Below, piece after piece: positions 7,491 to 15,593 of a stretch of DNA of 64,000 nt. The notes beneath the pieces were generated by a model. That model was not told the origin of the DNA. It searched no databases and was given only the letters and a program-made list of their open reading frames with translations. The stretch's first letter is position 1; each line of letters opens with the position of its first letter. The DNA comes from Streptomyces jumonjinensis (GTDB lineage Bacteria > Actinomycetota > Actinomycetes > Streptomycetales > Streptomycetaceae): contig NZ_VCLA01000164.1 in assembly GCF_009600885.1 (NCBI RefSeq), positions 16,619-80,618 on the forward strand, given 5' to 3'. The translations under genes and the position numbers were made by a program.

Positions 7491-9319
7491 GGCAGCCGGC
7501 GTCCGAGAACGTCCAGGCCGTGCCGGAGCCGGCGGAAGTAGGTGGCCCGGCTCATATGGAGCCTGCGGGCGAGCTGCTGATGGGTCTGCGGCCGGCCGAG
7601 GTAGTAGTGCAGCAGGATCCATCCGGCCTCGGCGTCCTCCGGTACGTCGCTGTCCGCCAGGGTGCGCACCGCGTCCCGCAACCACTCCTGGAGGTCCGTC
7701 ACGGTCGCCGTGCGAGCGGTTCGCAGCAGCGGGCTGTGCGCCAGCCGAGCGGTGTCGCCGATGCGGGCGAGGGCCTGGCCCACCTCCCGGCCGGTGGGCC
7801 GCCGGGAGCCGTCCGCGCCCGGTTCGAGAGCGAACCGCCCCGCCCATTCGGTTATCGCGTCATGGCCGAAGTCCTGGCTGTAGATCTCGGGTTTCCGGCC
7901 GCACCGGTAGACGTCGTCGGCGGTGGTGCCGTGCCGCTGGAACCGCAGGGCGGACAGCAGCCGCTGGTAGCGCGGGGTCGGCGTGGAGACCGTCAGCAGG
8001 AGGTTGCCGGCCATGACCCGGTGCAGCAGGTCGCGCAGCAGACGGGCGTGCAGGCCCCGGTCGGGGCAGTAGGCGGCCCCGAGGAGCAGGCCCCCCGTCC
8101 GCCGCCGCTCCAGCAGCCGGTCGGTGTGCTGCTGGAGCAGCGGCTCCACGCTGCTCACGGTGTGCTCGGCGACCCGGAGCACGCCGACGAGACCCACGGG
8201 CCGGCCGTCGCCGTCCCGGGCCAGCTGGAAGCCGTCGGGGTCGTCGCACAGCCACTGCTCCACCAGACGGTCCGTCCGCCGGGTGTCCATTCCCCCCTGC
8301 CGGGCCCACTGATGCATCAGCCCGCCGACGGCGTCGGCGTCCCCCCGGGTCGCGGCCTGGATCACGCCCGTCGGCGGGCTCGCGGGGAACAGGATCTCGC
8401 GTAACGTCTCGTCGCCGCTGAGGGCCATGGCCCCCTCGGCGAGCCGGCTCCGGCGGGTGACGGCTCTCTCCCCGGTCAGCTGTCTCTTCCGGTACGCGAG
8501 CGCCCGGGCCCGTGAGTCGCCGTGGGCGACCGGCTGCCGCCAGCGACAGGCCCGTTCGAGCACGCTGCGGAACGGTTCGAGGACGGTGAGCCCGAGTTCC
8601 GTCGAGGTCACGAGGCTGAGCCGGCCGAGGGCGTCGAAGAGCTCCCGGTCGGCTTCCAGCAGCTCCTTGTCCCCCGACCAGATGACGGCCAGCCGCTCCA
8701 GCGCGGGCTGCCACCGGTGCGCCGGCTGCTCACGGGAGAGCCGTTCGACGATCTCCCGGGCGACCTGGTCGGCCACCGCTCCGGGGGCGTCCGGCGAGGC
8801 GCCCGCGTGCAGGGCCCGGCAGGCCGCGCCGGCGATCAGCGGATTTCCCCCCGCGAGACGGACGACCAGCTCCTGGCCCCGCGCGTCCCTCAGCTGGGCG
8901 TCCGCCGTCAGGCGTCTGATCCGCTCGTCCTGCCATGGGAGGACCCCGAGGACCACGGCCCCCGACAGGGTCCACTCCGGGTGGGCCAGCAACGACCGTC
9001 GGCTCACCAGCAGCAGCGGCCTGCCGTCCGCCCGGTGTGAGGACCGTACGCCCTCCAGCGCGGAGAGGGCCGCCGGACCGTCCGCGCCGTCGAGGACCAG
9101 CGGTCGCCCGGTGTGCTCGCCGAGCGCGGCCGACACCGCGTCCGCGGCGCCGGGCCGGGACAGATCCAGCACGGACGCGGACGGCAGCCGCGACACCAGC
9201 CAGGACTTCCCGCTGCCCAGCGGTCCGGTCAGATTGACCAGGCGATGCCTGACGACCGCCGCCCGCAGCACGCCCGGCGTCAGCCGCGGTGAAGACCCGG
9301 CCGCCGGCGTATCAGCCAT
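7481..9319 (-). CDS. Large ATP-binding HTH regulator of the RiPP locus
   Basis: A 612-residue protein from ATG 9319 with AGGGGG upstream (GTG 9334 is an alternative). A Walker A motif G-P-L-G-S-G-K-S lies near residue 38 and a Walker B-like LVLDGAD near 100, giving a STAND/AAA-type N-terminal ATPase. The middle is helical. The C-terminus (about 570-612) is a helix-turn-helix, H-Q-Q-L-A-R-R-L-H-M-S-R-A-T-Y-F-R-R-L. It is divergent from the LuxR-type gene at 9516, with an 11-bp-phased direct repeat between them. Probably a pathway-situated transcription regulator. Target genes are inferred from position. Confidence 0.7.
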   Translation of the reverse strand: MADTPAAGSSPRLTPGVLRAAVVRHRLVNLTGPLGSGKSWLVSRLPSASVLDLSRPGAADAVSAALGEHTGRPLVLDGADGPAALSALEGVRSSHRADGRPLLLVSRRSLLAHPEWTLSGAVVLGVLPWQDERIRRLTADAQLRDARGQELVVRLAGGNPLIAGAACRALHAGASPDAPGAVADQVAREIVERLSREQPAHRWQPALERLAVIWSGDKELLEADRELFDALGRLSLVTSTELGLTVLEPFRSVLERACRWRQPVAHGDSRARALAYRKRQLTGERAVTRRSRLAEGAMALSGDETLREILFPASPPTGVIQAATRGDADAVGGLMHQWARQGGMDTRRTDRLVEQWLCDDPDGFQLARDGDGRPVGLVGVLRVAEHTVSSVEPLLQQHTDRLLERRRTGGLLLGAAYCPDRGLHARLLRDLLHRVMAGNLLLTVSTPTPRYQRLLSALRFQRHGTTADDVYRCGRKPEIYSQDFGHDAITEWAGRFALEPGADGSRRPTGREVGQALARIGDTARLAHSPLLRTARTATVTDLQEWLRDAVRTLADSDVPEDAEAGWILLHYYLGRPQTHQQLARRLHMSRATYFRRLRHGLDVLGRRLPAD

Positions 9320-9419
9320 CGAACCCCCTGCCACGCTCCACGAACGCTCCGTTGCAGCCCACGGCGATCACCTTATTGACCGATCGTCACGGCGAGAAGA
9401 AGCCGGAGGCTCACGCCGA

Positions 9420-9465
9420 TGTGAGACTCCTGTGAGACTCGGCGCCGCGAGCGCCCGGCTAGCTT
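9420..9465 (+). promoter_or_regulatory. 11-bp-phased direct repeats and putative promoter
   Basis: TGTGAGACTC occurs at 9420-9429 and again at 9431-9440, an exact 11-bp period or one helical turn. This is the geometry used by SARP and some LuxR activators. A possible -10 hexamer TAGCTT lies at 9460-9465 upstream of the regulator at 9516. The repeats sit in the divergent promoter region, so they could serve both regulators. Confidence 0.5.
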
Positions 9466-9515
9466 GTGTCCGTGGTCACACCACTCTTACGGGATCGAGC
9501 ACTCGGGGAGATGAC

Positions 9516-10523
9516 ATGGACACTCACAGCATGTCCGTACTCGGCCTGACCAGCGCCGAGGAGGACGTCTACCGTCACTTTCTGCGGAATCCGGGAACGC
9601 CCGCGGACCAGGCCCCTGCGGTGTTCCCACCCGATCAGGACGGCGCCGGCCGGGCGATCAGACGGCTGCGGGAGCTCTGGCTGCTGCACGGGGACGACGA
9701 GAGCACCTGGGCGACGGATCCCGGCGTCGCCGTGCCGCGCCTGGCGGAGAAGCAGCTGGACTCGGCGCACCGGACGGTGCGTCAGCTCGTCGACACCCGG
9801 CCCATTCTGTGGTCGCTGCAACGCGACCGGCCGGGCCCGCGGGAGGAGCCCTCTCCCCTCGGCGGGGGCGCGGCCCTGCGCCGGCTGGAAGACCTCCGGG
9901 AGGTGCGCGCCCATATCGACCAACTGGCCTTCACCACCCGGTCGGAGGTGCTGGCGGCCGAGCCCTACGACGCCCTGTCGCCGGAGAACATCGCGCACGC
10001 CCGGCATCTCGACCTCCGCTGCCTCAGCCGCGGGGTGAGCATCCGCAGCCTCGTGCGCGCCAGGGCTCTTGAGGACCCGGCGACCCTGGAGTATCTGCGG
10101 GAGCTGCACGCGGGCGGCGCACGGATCAGGGTCGCGGACGAGCTGTCCGAGCTGATCCTCGTCTATGACCGCCGCACCGCCCTGGTGCCCATCGACGCCC
10201 GCGACACCGGCCGGGGCGCGCTGTGCACTGAGGAGGACGGCCTGGTGAACAGCCTTGTGGGCCTCTTCGAACGGCTGTGGGCCGCCGCGGCGGACTTCGC
10301 CGGACCGACGGCCCCGGACAGTGGGGAGGCCGCCCGGCTCACGGACACCCAGCAGCTGGTGCTGACCGCCATGTGCGCCGTGAGCAAGGACGAGACGGGC
10401 GCGCGGCAGGCCGGGATGTCGCTGCGCACCTATCGGCGGCACATCTCCGATCTGCTGCGTCTGCTGGGCGCCCGCAACCGGGCGCAGGCGGCGCTGCTGG
10501 CCCGCGAGCGGGGGTGGGTGTGA
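9516..10523 (+). CDS. LuxR/TrmB-type HTH transcriptional regulator
   Basis: A 335-residue protein from ATG 9516 with GGGGAG upstream. The N-terminal segment (about 8-60) looks like a degenerate TrmB-type winged helix. The middle resembles the effector part of phospholipase-like TrmB/LuxR hybrids. The C-terminus (about 270-335) is a LuxR-type HTH: L-T-D-T-Q-Q-L-V-L-T...S-L-R-T-Y-R-R-H-I-S-D-L-L. Regulators of this build are common beside actinobacterial RiPP genes. It is divergent from the large ATPase regulator. Pathway role inferred. Confidence 0.75.
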   Translation: MDTHSMSVLGLTSAEEDVYRHFLRNPGTPADQAPAVFPPDQDGAGRAIRRLRELWLLHGDDESTWATDPGVAVPRLAEKQLDSAHRTVRQLVDTRPILWSLQRDRPGPREEPSPLGGGAALRRLEDLREVRAHIDQLAFTTRSEVLAAEPYDALSPENIAHARHLDLRCLSRGVSIRSLVRARALEDPATLEYLRELHAGGARIRVADELSELILVYDRRTALVPIDARDTGRGALCTEEDGLVNSLVGLFERLWAAAADFAGPTAPDSGEAARLTDTQQLVLTAMCAVSKDETGARQAGMSLRTYRRHISDLLRLLGARNRAQAALLARERGWV

Positions 10524-10595
10524 GCGCGGGGGTGCTCGCGGCGGCCGAGTACCGCGAGGCGACGGCGGCCCTTCCGGCTTCTCGGGCCGCGCCGG

Positions 10596-12083
10596 TCAGC
10601 TCTCGCTCACTTCGCTCACTTCGTTCCCTTCGGCGACGGTCCGCCCCAGGGCCGGCAGCGGCAGACCGAACTCCCGGCGCAGCGCCGACCGGGCGGCCAG
10701 CAGGCCGCACATGCCGTGCACACCGGGTCCCGGCGGGGTCGCGGCCGAGCAGAGATAGACGCCGGGCAGCGGGGTGCGGTAGGGGTCCCACTGGGCGACG
10801 GGCCGGAACACGGACTGCCGCACGCTGATCGCCCCGGTCGCGATGTCCCCGCCGACGTAGTTGGGGTTGTACTGGGCGTAGGCCGCTCCGGACAGACCTC
10901 GCTCGGCGATCACGGTGTCGGTGAATCCCGGCGCGTACCGCTCGATCGCCGCCCGGATGACGGGCAGCGGGTCCCGTGCGTCGCCGTGCGGCAGATGGGC
11001 GTAGGCCCACACGGGGCGGCGACCGCCGCGGGCCCGTTCGGGGTCGGCTACCGCCGGATCCACCACCAGGACGAAGGGCCGGTCGCTCGCCTGTCCGCGG
11101 GCGTTGGCCGATTCCCGGCGGAAGATCTCCGCCGCGGTTCCGCCGAGGTGCACGGTGCCCGCCCGGCCGACGCCCGGGGCCGACCAGGGGATCGGCTCGG
11201 ACACCAGGAAGTCCGCCTTGCCGACGGCCGGACCGTATCGATAGCGGGCCAGCCGGCGGGCGTAGCCCGGGGGGAGCCGGTCCCCGGCGAGGGTCAGCAG
11301 GGCGGTGGGCGAGGTGTCCAGCAGCACGGCCCGTACCCCGTCCAGCCGGCGCAGGTCGGTGATCTCCTGACCGGTGTGCAGCGTGCCGCCGTGCGCCCGG
11401 ATGTCGGCGGCCATGGCCTCGGCGATGCTCCGGCTGCCGCCGCGTGGCAGCGGCCAGCCGGGGCCGTGGGCGAGCTGGGCCAGCAGCAGTCCGACGGCCG
11501 CACCGGGCAGCGACGGCAGCGGGCCGATCATGTGCGCGGCGGCGCCGGCGAGCAGCGCGCGCGCCTCCTCCCCCTGGAAGGAGCGCGGGCCGAGGCGGGT
11601 GCCGTGGAGCAGCACCCGGCTCAGCAGCGCGGGGGCGGCCCGGAGTCCGGACGGTCCGCGCAGGTCGGACAGGAGCAGATCGACCATGGCGTCGCCGTGC
11701 GCCAGCAGGGGTTCCATCAGCCGGCGCCAGCGCGGCCCGTCCGGGCCGAGACCGGCGCAGGCGGCGTCGAGATCGTGCCAGGCCAAGGCGGCCCGCCCGC
11801 CGTCGAGGGGGTGTGCGTAGCTGATCTCCGGGCGCAGCATGCGCACGCCGCGCGCGGCGAGGCCGAACTCCCGGAAGAACGGGGAGGAGACCGCCAGCGG
11901 GTGTACCGCCGCGCAGATGTCATGGATCACGTCGGAGTCGAACAGGGCGGCGCCGCGCAGTCCGCCGCCGATCGTGTCGGCGGCCTCGTACACCGCGACG
12001 CGCAGTCCCGCGCGGGCCATGGCGACGGCGGCGGCGAGCCCGTTGGGGCCGCTGCCGACGACGGCCGCGTCGATATCGCTCAT
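10596..12083 (-). CDS. FAD-dependent oxidoreductase, phytoene desaturase-like
   Basis: A 495-residue protein with an N-terminal dinucleotide-binding motif (V-V-G-S-G-P-N-G-L near residue 9) and a C-terminal FAD motif, L-P-G-V-Y-L-C-S-A-A-T-P-P-G-P-G-V, typical of the phytoene desaturase/NAD(P)-FAD oxidoreductase superfamily. AGGAG precedes ATG 12083. It is the last gene of the leftward run, about 150 bp after the exporter. In a RiPP setting it might oxidise or reduce peptide side chains, but no reaction can be assigned. The C-terminus ends in short direct repeats (TCGCTCACT-type). Confidence 0.8.
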   Translation of the reverse strand: MSDIDAAVVGSGPNGLAAAVAMARAGLRVAVYEAADTIGGGLRGAALFDSDVIHDICAAVHPLAVSSPFFREFGLAARGVRMLRPEISYAHPLDGGRAALAWHDLDAACAGLGPDGPRWRRLMEPLLAHGDAMVDLLLSDLRGPSGLRAAPALLSRVLLHGTRLGPRSFQGEEARALLAGAAAHMIGPLPSLPGAAVGLLLAQLAHGPGWPLPRGGSRSIAEAMAADIRAHGGTLHTGQEITDLRRLDGVRAVLLDTSPTALLTLAGDRLPPGYARRLARYRYGPAVGKADFLVSEPIPWSAPGVGRAGTVHLGGTAAEIFRRESANARGQASDRPFVLVVDPAVADPERARGGRRPVWAYAHLPHGDARDPLPVIRAAIERYAPGFTDTVIAERGLSGAAYAQYNPNYVGGDIATGAISVRQSVFRPVAQWDPYRTPLPGVYLCSAATPPGPGVHGMCGLLAARSALRREFGLPLPALGRTVAEGNEVSEVSES

Positions 12084-12232
12084 CGGCGGTGCTCCTGCCC
12101 GTGGACAGGGGGGTCTGCGGTCATGTCACTGCCATCCGTTGACCGCCGGCGCCGCACCCGCGGGGGTACGGGCGGGGCGGGTGCGGGCTCTGTCGCTGTC
12201 GCTGTCGCTGTCGCTGTCGGGAAGGGCGCGGG

Positions 12233-14197
12233 TCATCGGGCTGCTCCTGCGGTCGGGAGGGCTGACGGGGCGGGGGACGGCTCCCCGGCGGGGGGCCCGG
12301 CGGAAGGTCCGGCAGCGGACCCGGCAGAAGGTGCGGCAGCAGGCCGGGCAGCGGACCCGGCCGCGGACCCGGCGAGGGCGTTGTCGGCGAACTGCGCCGT
12401 CGCCAGCCGCCGGTAGAGACCGTCGTTCTGGAGGAGCTGCTGATGCGTTCCGACGGCGCGTACCCGCCCGGCGTCCAGGACCACGATGCGGTCGGCCTCG
12501 ACCACGGTGGAGATGCGGTGGGCTATCGCGACGACCGCGCACCGGCGGGCGATGCGCCGCAGGCTGTCGCGGAGCGCCGCCTCCGCGTCGGAGTCCAGAT
12601 GCGCGGTGGCCTCGTCGAGGAGGATCACCGCGGGTTTCTGGAGCAGGGCGCGGGCCACGCAGAGCCGCTGCCGCTGTCCGCCGGAGAGTCCGATGCCCTG
12701 GTCGCCGAGGCGGGTGTCGAGACCGTCGGGAAGTGCGGCGACCACGTCGGCGAGCCCGGCGAGTTCGACGGCCTCCGCGATGTCCGCGTCGGCGGCGTCC
12801 GGCGCGGCGTAGACGATGTTCTCCCGGAGGGTGCCGCGCATCGCGGCGCTGTCCTGCTGGACGTAGCCGACGCGACCGCGGATCTCGGCCGGCGACAGAT
12901 GCGCGATGTCCTTGCCGTCGAGGACGACGGCGCCGTGTCCGGGCCGGTAGAACCGCTCGATCAGCTGGAAGACCGTGGTCTTGCCCGCGCCGGATACGCC
13001 CACCAGGGCGGTGAGTCCGCGGCGGGGAATGGTGAAGGAGACCCCTTCCAGTACGGGCCGGTCGCCGTAGCCGAAGCCGACGTCCCGGAACTCCACGGCC
13101 GGGTGGCCGCCGTCCGGCGCCGGTCGCGGCGCGGGGATCCCGGAGCCGTACCCGGGGGCCGGGGCGTCCCCGGGAGCGGAGCCGTCTCCGGAGGCCGGGG
13201 CGTCCCCGGGAGCGGAGCCGTCCCCGAAAACCGGGTCGTCCTCCTGCGGCAGTCCGGCGAGCTCGTCCACCCGCTGGACGGCGGCCCGGCCCTGTTGGTA
13301 GACGCCGATCGAGATGAACACCAGGACCAGCGGCGACACCAGGTAGAAGAGGTACATCGTGAAGGCCGTGAAGTCCGCCACGCCGAGGGAGCCGGTCGCC
13401 ACCCGGGCCATGCCGACGCCCATCACAGCGGCCAGGGACGCCTGGAGGCCGACGTTCAGCACCGGGGACAGCAGCGCGTTCAGGACGGTGACCCGGTTGC
13501 CGGATCTGCGGGCCTGGTCCGCCAGCCTGGCGAGCCGGCTCTCCTCGCGGCCCTCGGCGCTCGCCGCCTTCACGGTGGGGAGGGCGGCCAGCACCCGCTG
13601 GAGGTCGGCGCCGAACTCCCCGGTGTCCTCCCGGTTCACCAGGGCCGCCTTGCGCAGCCCGCGGGCCAGCCACACCGAGGCGGCGCTCGCGACGCCGAGA
13701 CAGCCGACGGTCAGCAGCAGCAGCCAGACGTCGATCAGGGCCATCATCACGGTTCCGCCGACCACGACCAGACCGTTGAGGATGATCTGCGCGAGGCTCT
13801 GGGTGAGCGCGATCTTCATCAGCGCGGTGTCGCCCACCAGCCGGGTGTGCACATCGCCCTGCCGCTGGGCGTTCAGATGCGCGAGGTCGGCGCGGAGGAC
13901 CTTCCCCGCGAGCAGGACCCGGGCGTCGCGGACGATGTTCTCGCCGGCCCGGCCGATGAGATAGCCCTGGGTCGAGGAGAGCGCGGCGTCCGCCAGGAAG
14001 AGGACCGCCAGGAGCGTGATGAGGCCGGCGACCGGCCGGTGCTGCCCGGCCGCCGCGATCAGCCGGGACACGATCTGGGGCTGTACGAGGGTGGACACCA
14101 CCCCCGCCATCCCCAGCAGCACCCCGCCCAGCAGGAGCCGCCGCTGAGCGCGGGTCAGCTCCCGGATGAGCCCGCGCGGCGCGGGGGCGGCGGTCAT
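12233..14197 (-). CDS. ABC exporter, fused permease-ATPase (peptide export)
   Basis: A 654-residue half-transporter. A six-helix transmembrane domain (about 20-310) is followed by a nucleotide-binding domain with Walker A G-V-S-G-A-G-K-T-T, signature L-S-G-G-Q-R-Q-R, Walker B V-I-L-L-D-E-A-T and an H-loop histidine. A low-complexity linker of repeated GDGSAPGDAPA units joins the two, and the tail is Ala/Pro/Ser-rich. There is no C39 peptidase domain, so leader removal must happen elsewhere. ATG 14197 overlaps the methyltransferase stop by 4 bp. Likely exports the mature RiPP. Confidence 0.88.
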   Translation of the reverse strand: MTAAPAPRGLIRELTRAQRRLLLGGVLLGMAGVVSTLVQPQIVSRLIAAAGQHRPVAGLITLLAVLFLADAALSSTQGYLIGRAGENIVRDARVLLAGKVLRADLAHLNAQRQGDVHTRLVGDTALMKIALTQSLAQIILNGLVVVGGTVMMALIDVWLLLLTVGCLGVASAASVWLARGLRKAALVNREDTGEFGADLQRVLAALPTVKAASAEGREESRLARLADQARRSGNRVTVLNALLSPVLNVGLQASLAAVMGVGMARVATGSLGVADFTAFTMYLFYLVSPLVLVFISIGVYQQGRAAVQRVDELAGLPQEDDPVFGDGSAPGDAPASGDGSAPGDAPAPGYGSGIPAPRPAPDGGHPAVEFRDVGFGYGDRPVLEGVSFTIPRRGLTALVGVSGAGKTTVFQLIERFYRPGHGAVVLDGKDIAHLSPAEIRGRVGYVQQDSAAMRGTLRENIVYAAPDAADADIAEAVELAGLADVVAALPDGLDTRLGDQGIGLSGGQRQRLCVARALLQKPAVILLDEATAHLDSDAEAALRDSLRRIARRCAVVAIAHRISTVVEADRIVVLDAGRVRAVGTHQQLLQNDGLYRRLATAQFADNALAGSAAGSAARPAAAPSAGSAAGPSAGPPAGEPSPAPSALPTAGAAR

Positions 14198-14988
14198 GGC
14201 CGCTCCTGGTGATCGGCGGACCGGGTGAAGCGGCTGATGTGGACGGGGCTGTGCTCGCGGACGAAGGGAGCGCCCGTCCAGTCGCCCTGCCGGGACACGA
14301 GCACGAGCCCGGCGTCGGCCGCGTAGGCGTCGATGTCCTCCGGCGTGGTGAGCCGGGTGGTCTCGGTCCCGATCCGGACGCCGCCGGCCTCGTGCCACAG
14401 ATGGGAGGTGTGCCAGACACTCTGCTCGGGGAGCAGCGTGGAGTAGGTCTGGAGCCCGGTTCCGGGTTCCGGGTAGGGCACGAAGAACGAGGCGCGGGCA
14501 CGCCCTTCGTGCAGGGTGTGGACGAGGCCCGGGTTATGGGTCTCCACGGCCAGCGTGCCCCCGGGCGCCAGATGGCGGGCGGCCTGGGCGATGGCCGCGC
14601 GCTGCGCCGCGGGGTCGAGCAGCAGGGACAGGGTGCCGCACACGCAGTAGACCAGTCCGTAGCGGGAGCCGTCGGCGTAGGTGCGGATGTCGCCGTGTAC
14701 GGGGGTGACGGCGGCGCCCGATCCGTCGACGGCGGCGCGGAGCCGCTGGAGCATCTCCGGTGAGGAGTCCACGCCGACGACTTCGCCGGTGCGGCGGGCG
14801 ACCGGGAGGGCGATGCGTCCGGTGCCCACGCCGAGTTCGAGGGCGCGTCCGCCGGGATGCCAGGCGGCCAGTGTGTCGGCCGTACGGTCGGCTGCGCCGT
14901 CCTGGGGGAAGAGCCGGTCGTAGAAGTCGGCGAAGGCCCTGCCGTACCCGATGTCCTCGATCCCGGGGGTGGTGGTCGCGGTGCTCAC
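14194..14988 (-). CDS. SAM-dependent methyltransferase
   Basis: A 264-residue class I methyltransferase. Motif I is A-L-E-L-G-V-G-T-G-R-I-A-L, the acidic residue at the end of strand 2 is in V-V-G-V-D-S-S-P-E-M-L, and a V-H-G-D-I motif follows. The start is GTG 14988, overlapping the upstream stop (GTGA), so translation is coupled. Linaridins such as cypemycin carry N-terminal dimethylation by CypM, so N-methylation of the core is a reasonable hypothesis. The target is not shown by sequence. Confidence 0.87.
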   Translation of the reverse strand: MSTATTTPGIEDIGYGRAFADFYDRLFPQDGAADRTADTLAAWHPGGRALELGVGTGRIALPVARRTGEVVGVDSSPEMLQRLRAAVDGSGAAVTPVHGDIRTYADGSRYGLVYCVCGTLSLLLDPAAQRAAIAQAARHLAPGGTLAVETHNPGLVHTLHEGRARASFFVPYPEPGTGLQTYSTLLPEQSVWHTSHLWHEAGGVRIGTETTRLTTPEDIDAYAADAGLVLVSRQGDWTGAPFVREHSPVHISRFTRSADHQERP

Positions 14989-15593
14989 ACGTGCTCGCTT
15001 TCTGCCGCCGGGGCGGACGGGGTGCGCATCGGCGTGTAGGGGGAGACGAAGATGATCTCGGGCTCTTCGGTGTCGTCGTAGCCCGCGTTGCGGACGAGCG
15101 TGAACTGGAAGCCCTTGACGCCGGTGGCGCCCGAGCGCTCGATCCCGGCCCGGAAGTAGGCGCAGAGGATGCGGTAGCCGGGCAGGCCGCGGGCGGTCCG
15201 GAAGCCCTTGTCGAGGTGGCGCATCACCTCGGTGCCCAGGTCGAAGACGGCCTTCTCCGTGCGGCGCTCGGGGAACCAGAGGATCTGGTGGGCCTTGCGT
15301 CCTGCGATGACCTCCACGGGCGCCCATTCGGAGGTCTCGCCCGCCTCGTCGAGGGTCCTGCAGTAGAACTGCAGATCGTGCTGGGCCGGGGTGGGGGCGA
15401 AGAAGCGCCAGTTGGGGAAGAGCGTGGAGAACGGGTCGAGCCGGATGACGCGGGTGAACGACGGATGGGGGTGCTGGGAGCAGACGGTGCCCAGCAGGGC
15501 GAGGCCGGCGAGCAGGCGGACGGCGCCGCCCGTCCCGCCGAGGTGCCGGGCGAGCACCTCGCGGGCGGGCTTCGCGAGACGTGTGGCGTTCAC
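14985..15593 (-). CDS. Small membrane-anchored protein of RiPP locus (LinL/DUF5819-like)
   Basis: A 202-residue protein from GTG 15593. One hydrophobic segment (about 26-42) is followed by a soluble domain with L-F-P-N-W-R-F-F-A-P-T-P-A-Q-H-D, a motif reminiscent of DUF5819 and SdpA-type proteins that work alongside HTTM membrane proteins. The GTGA overlaps at both ends couple it to the HTTM-hydrolase gene and to the methyltransferase gene, suggesting fixed stoichiometry. By position and size it could be the LinL-type partner of linaridin loci. Family assignment is from memory of motif shape and needs a profile search. Confidence 0.6.
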   Translation of the reverse strand: MNATRLAKPAREVLARHLGGTGGAVRLLAGLALLGTVCSQHPHPSFTRVIRLDPFSTLFPNWRFFAPTPAQHDLQFYCRTLDEAGETSEWAPVEVIAGRKAHQILWFPERRTEKAVFDLGTEVMRHLDKGFRTARGLPGYRILCAYFRAGIERSGATGVKGFQFTLVRNAGYDDTEEPEIIFVSPYTPMRTPSAPAAESEHV

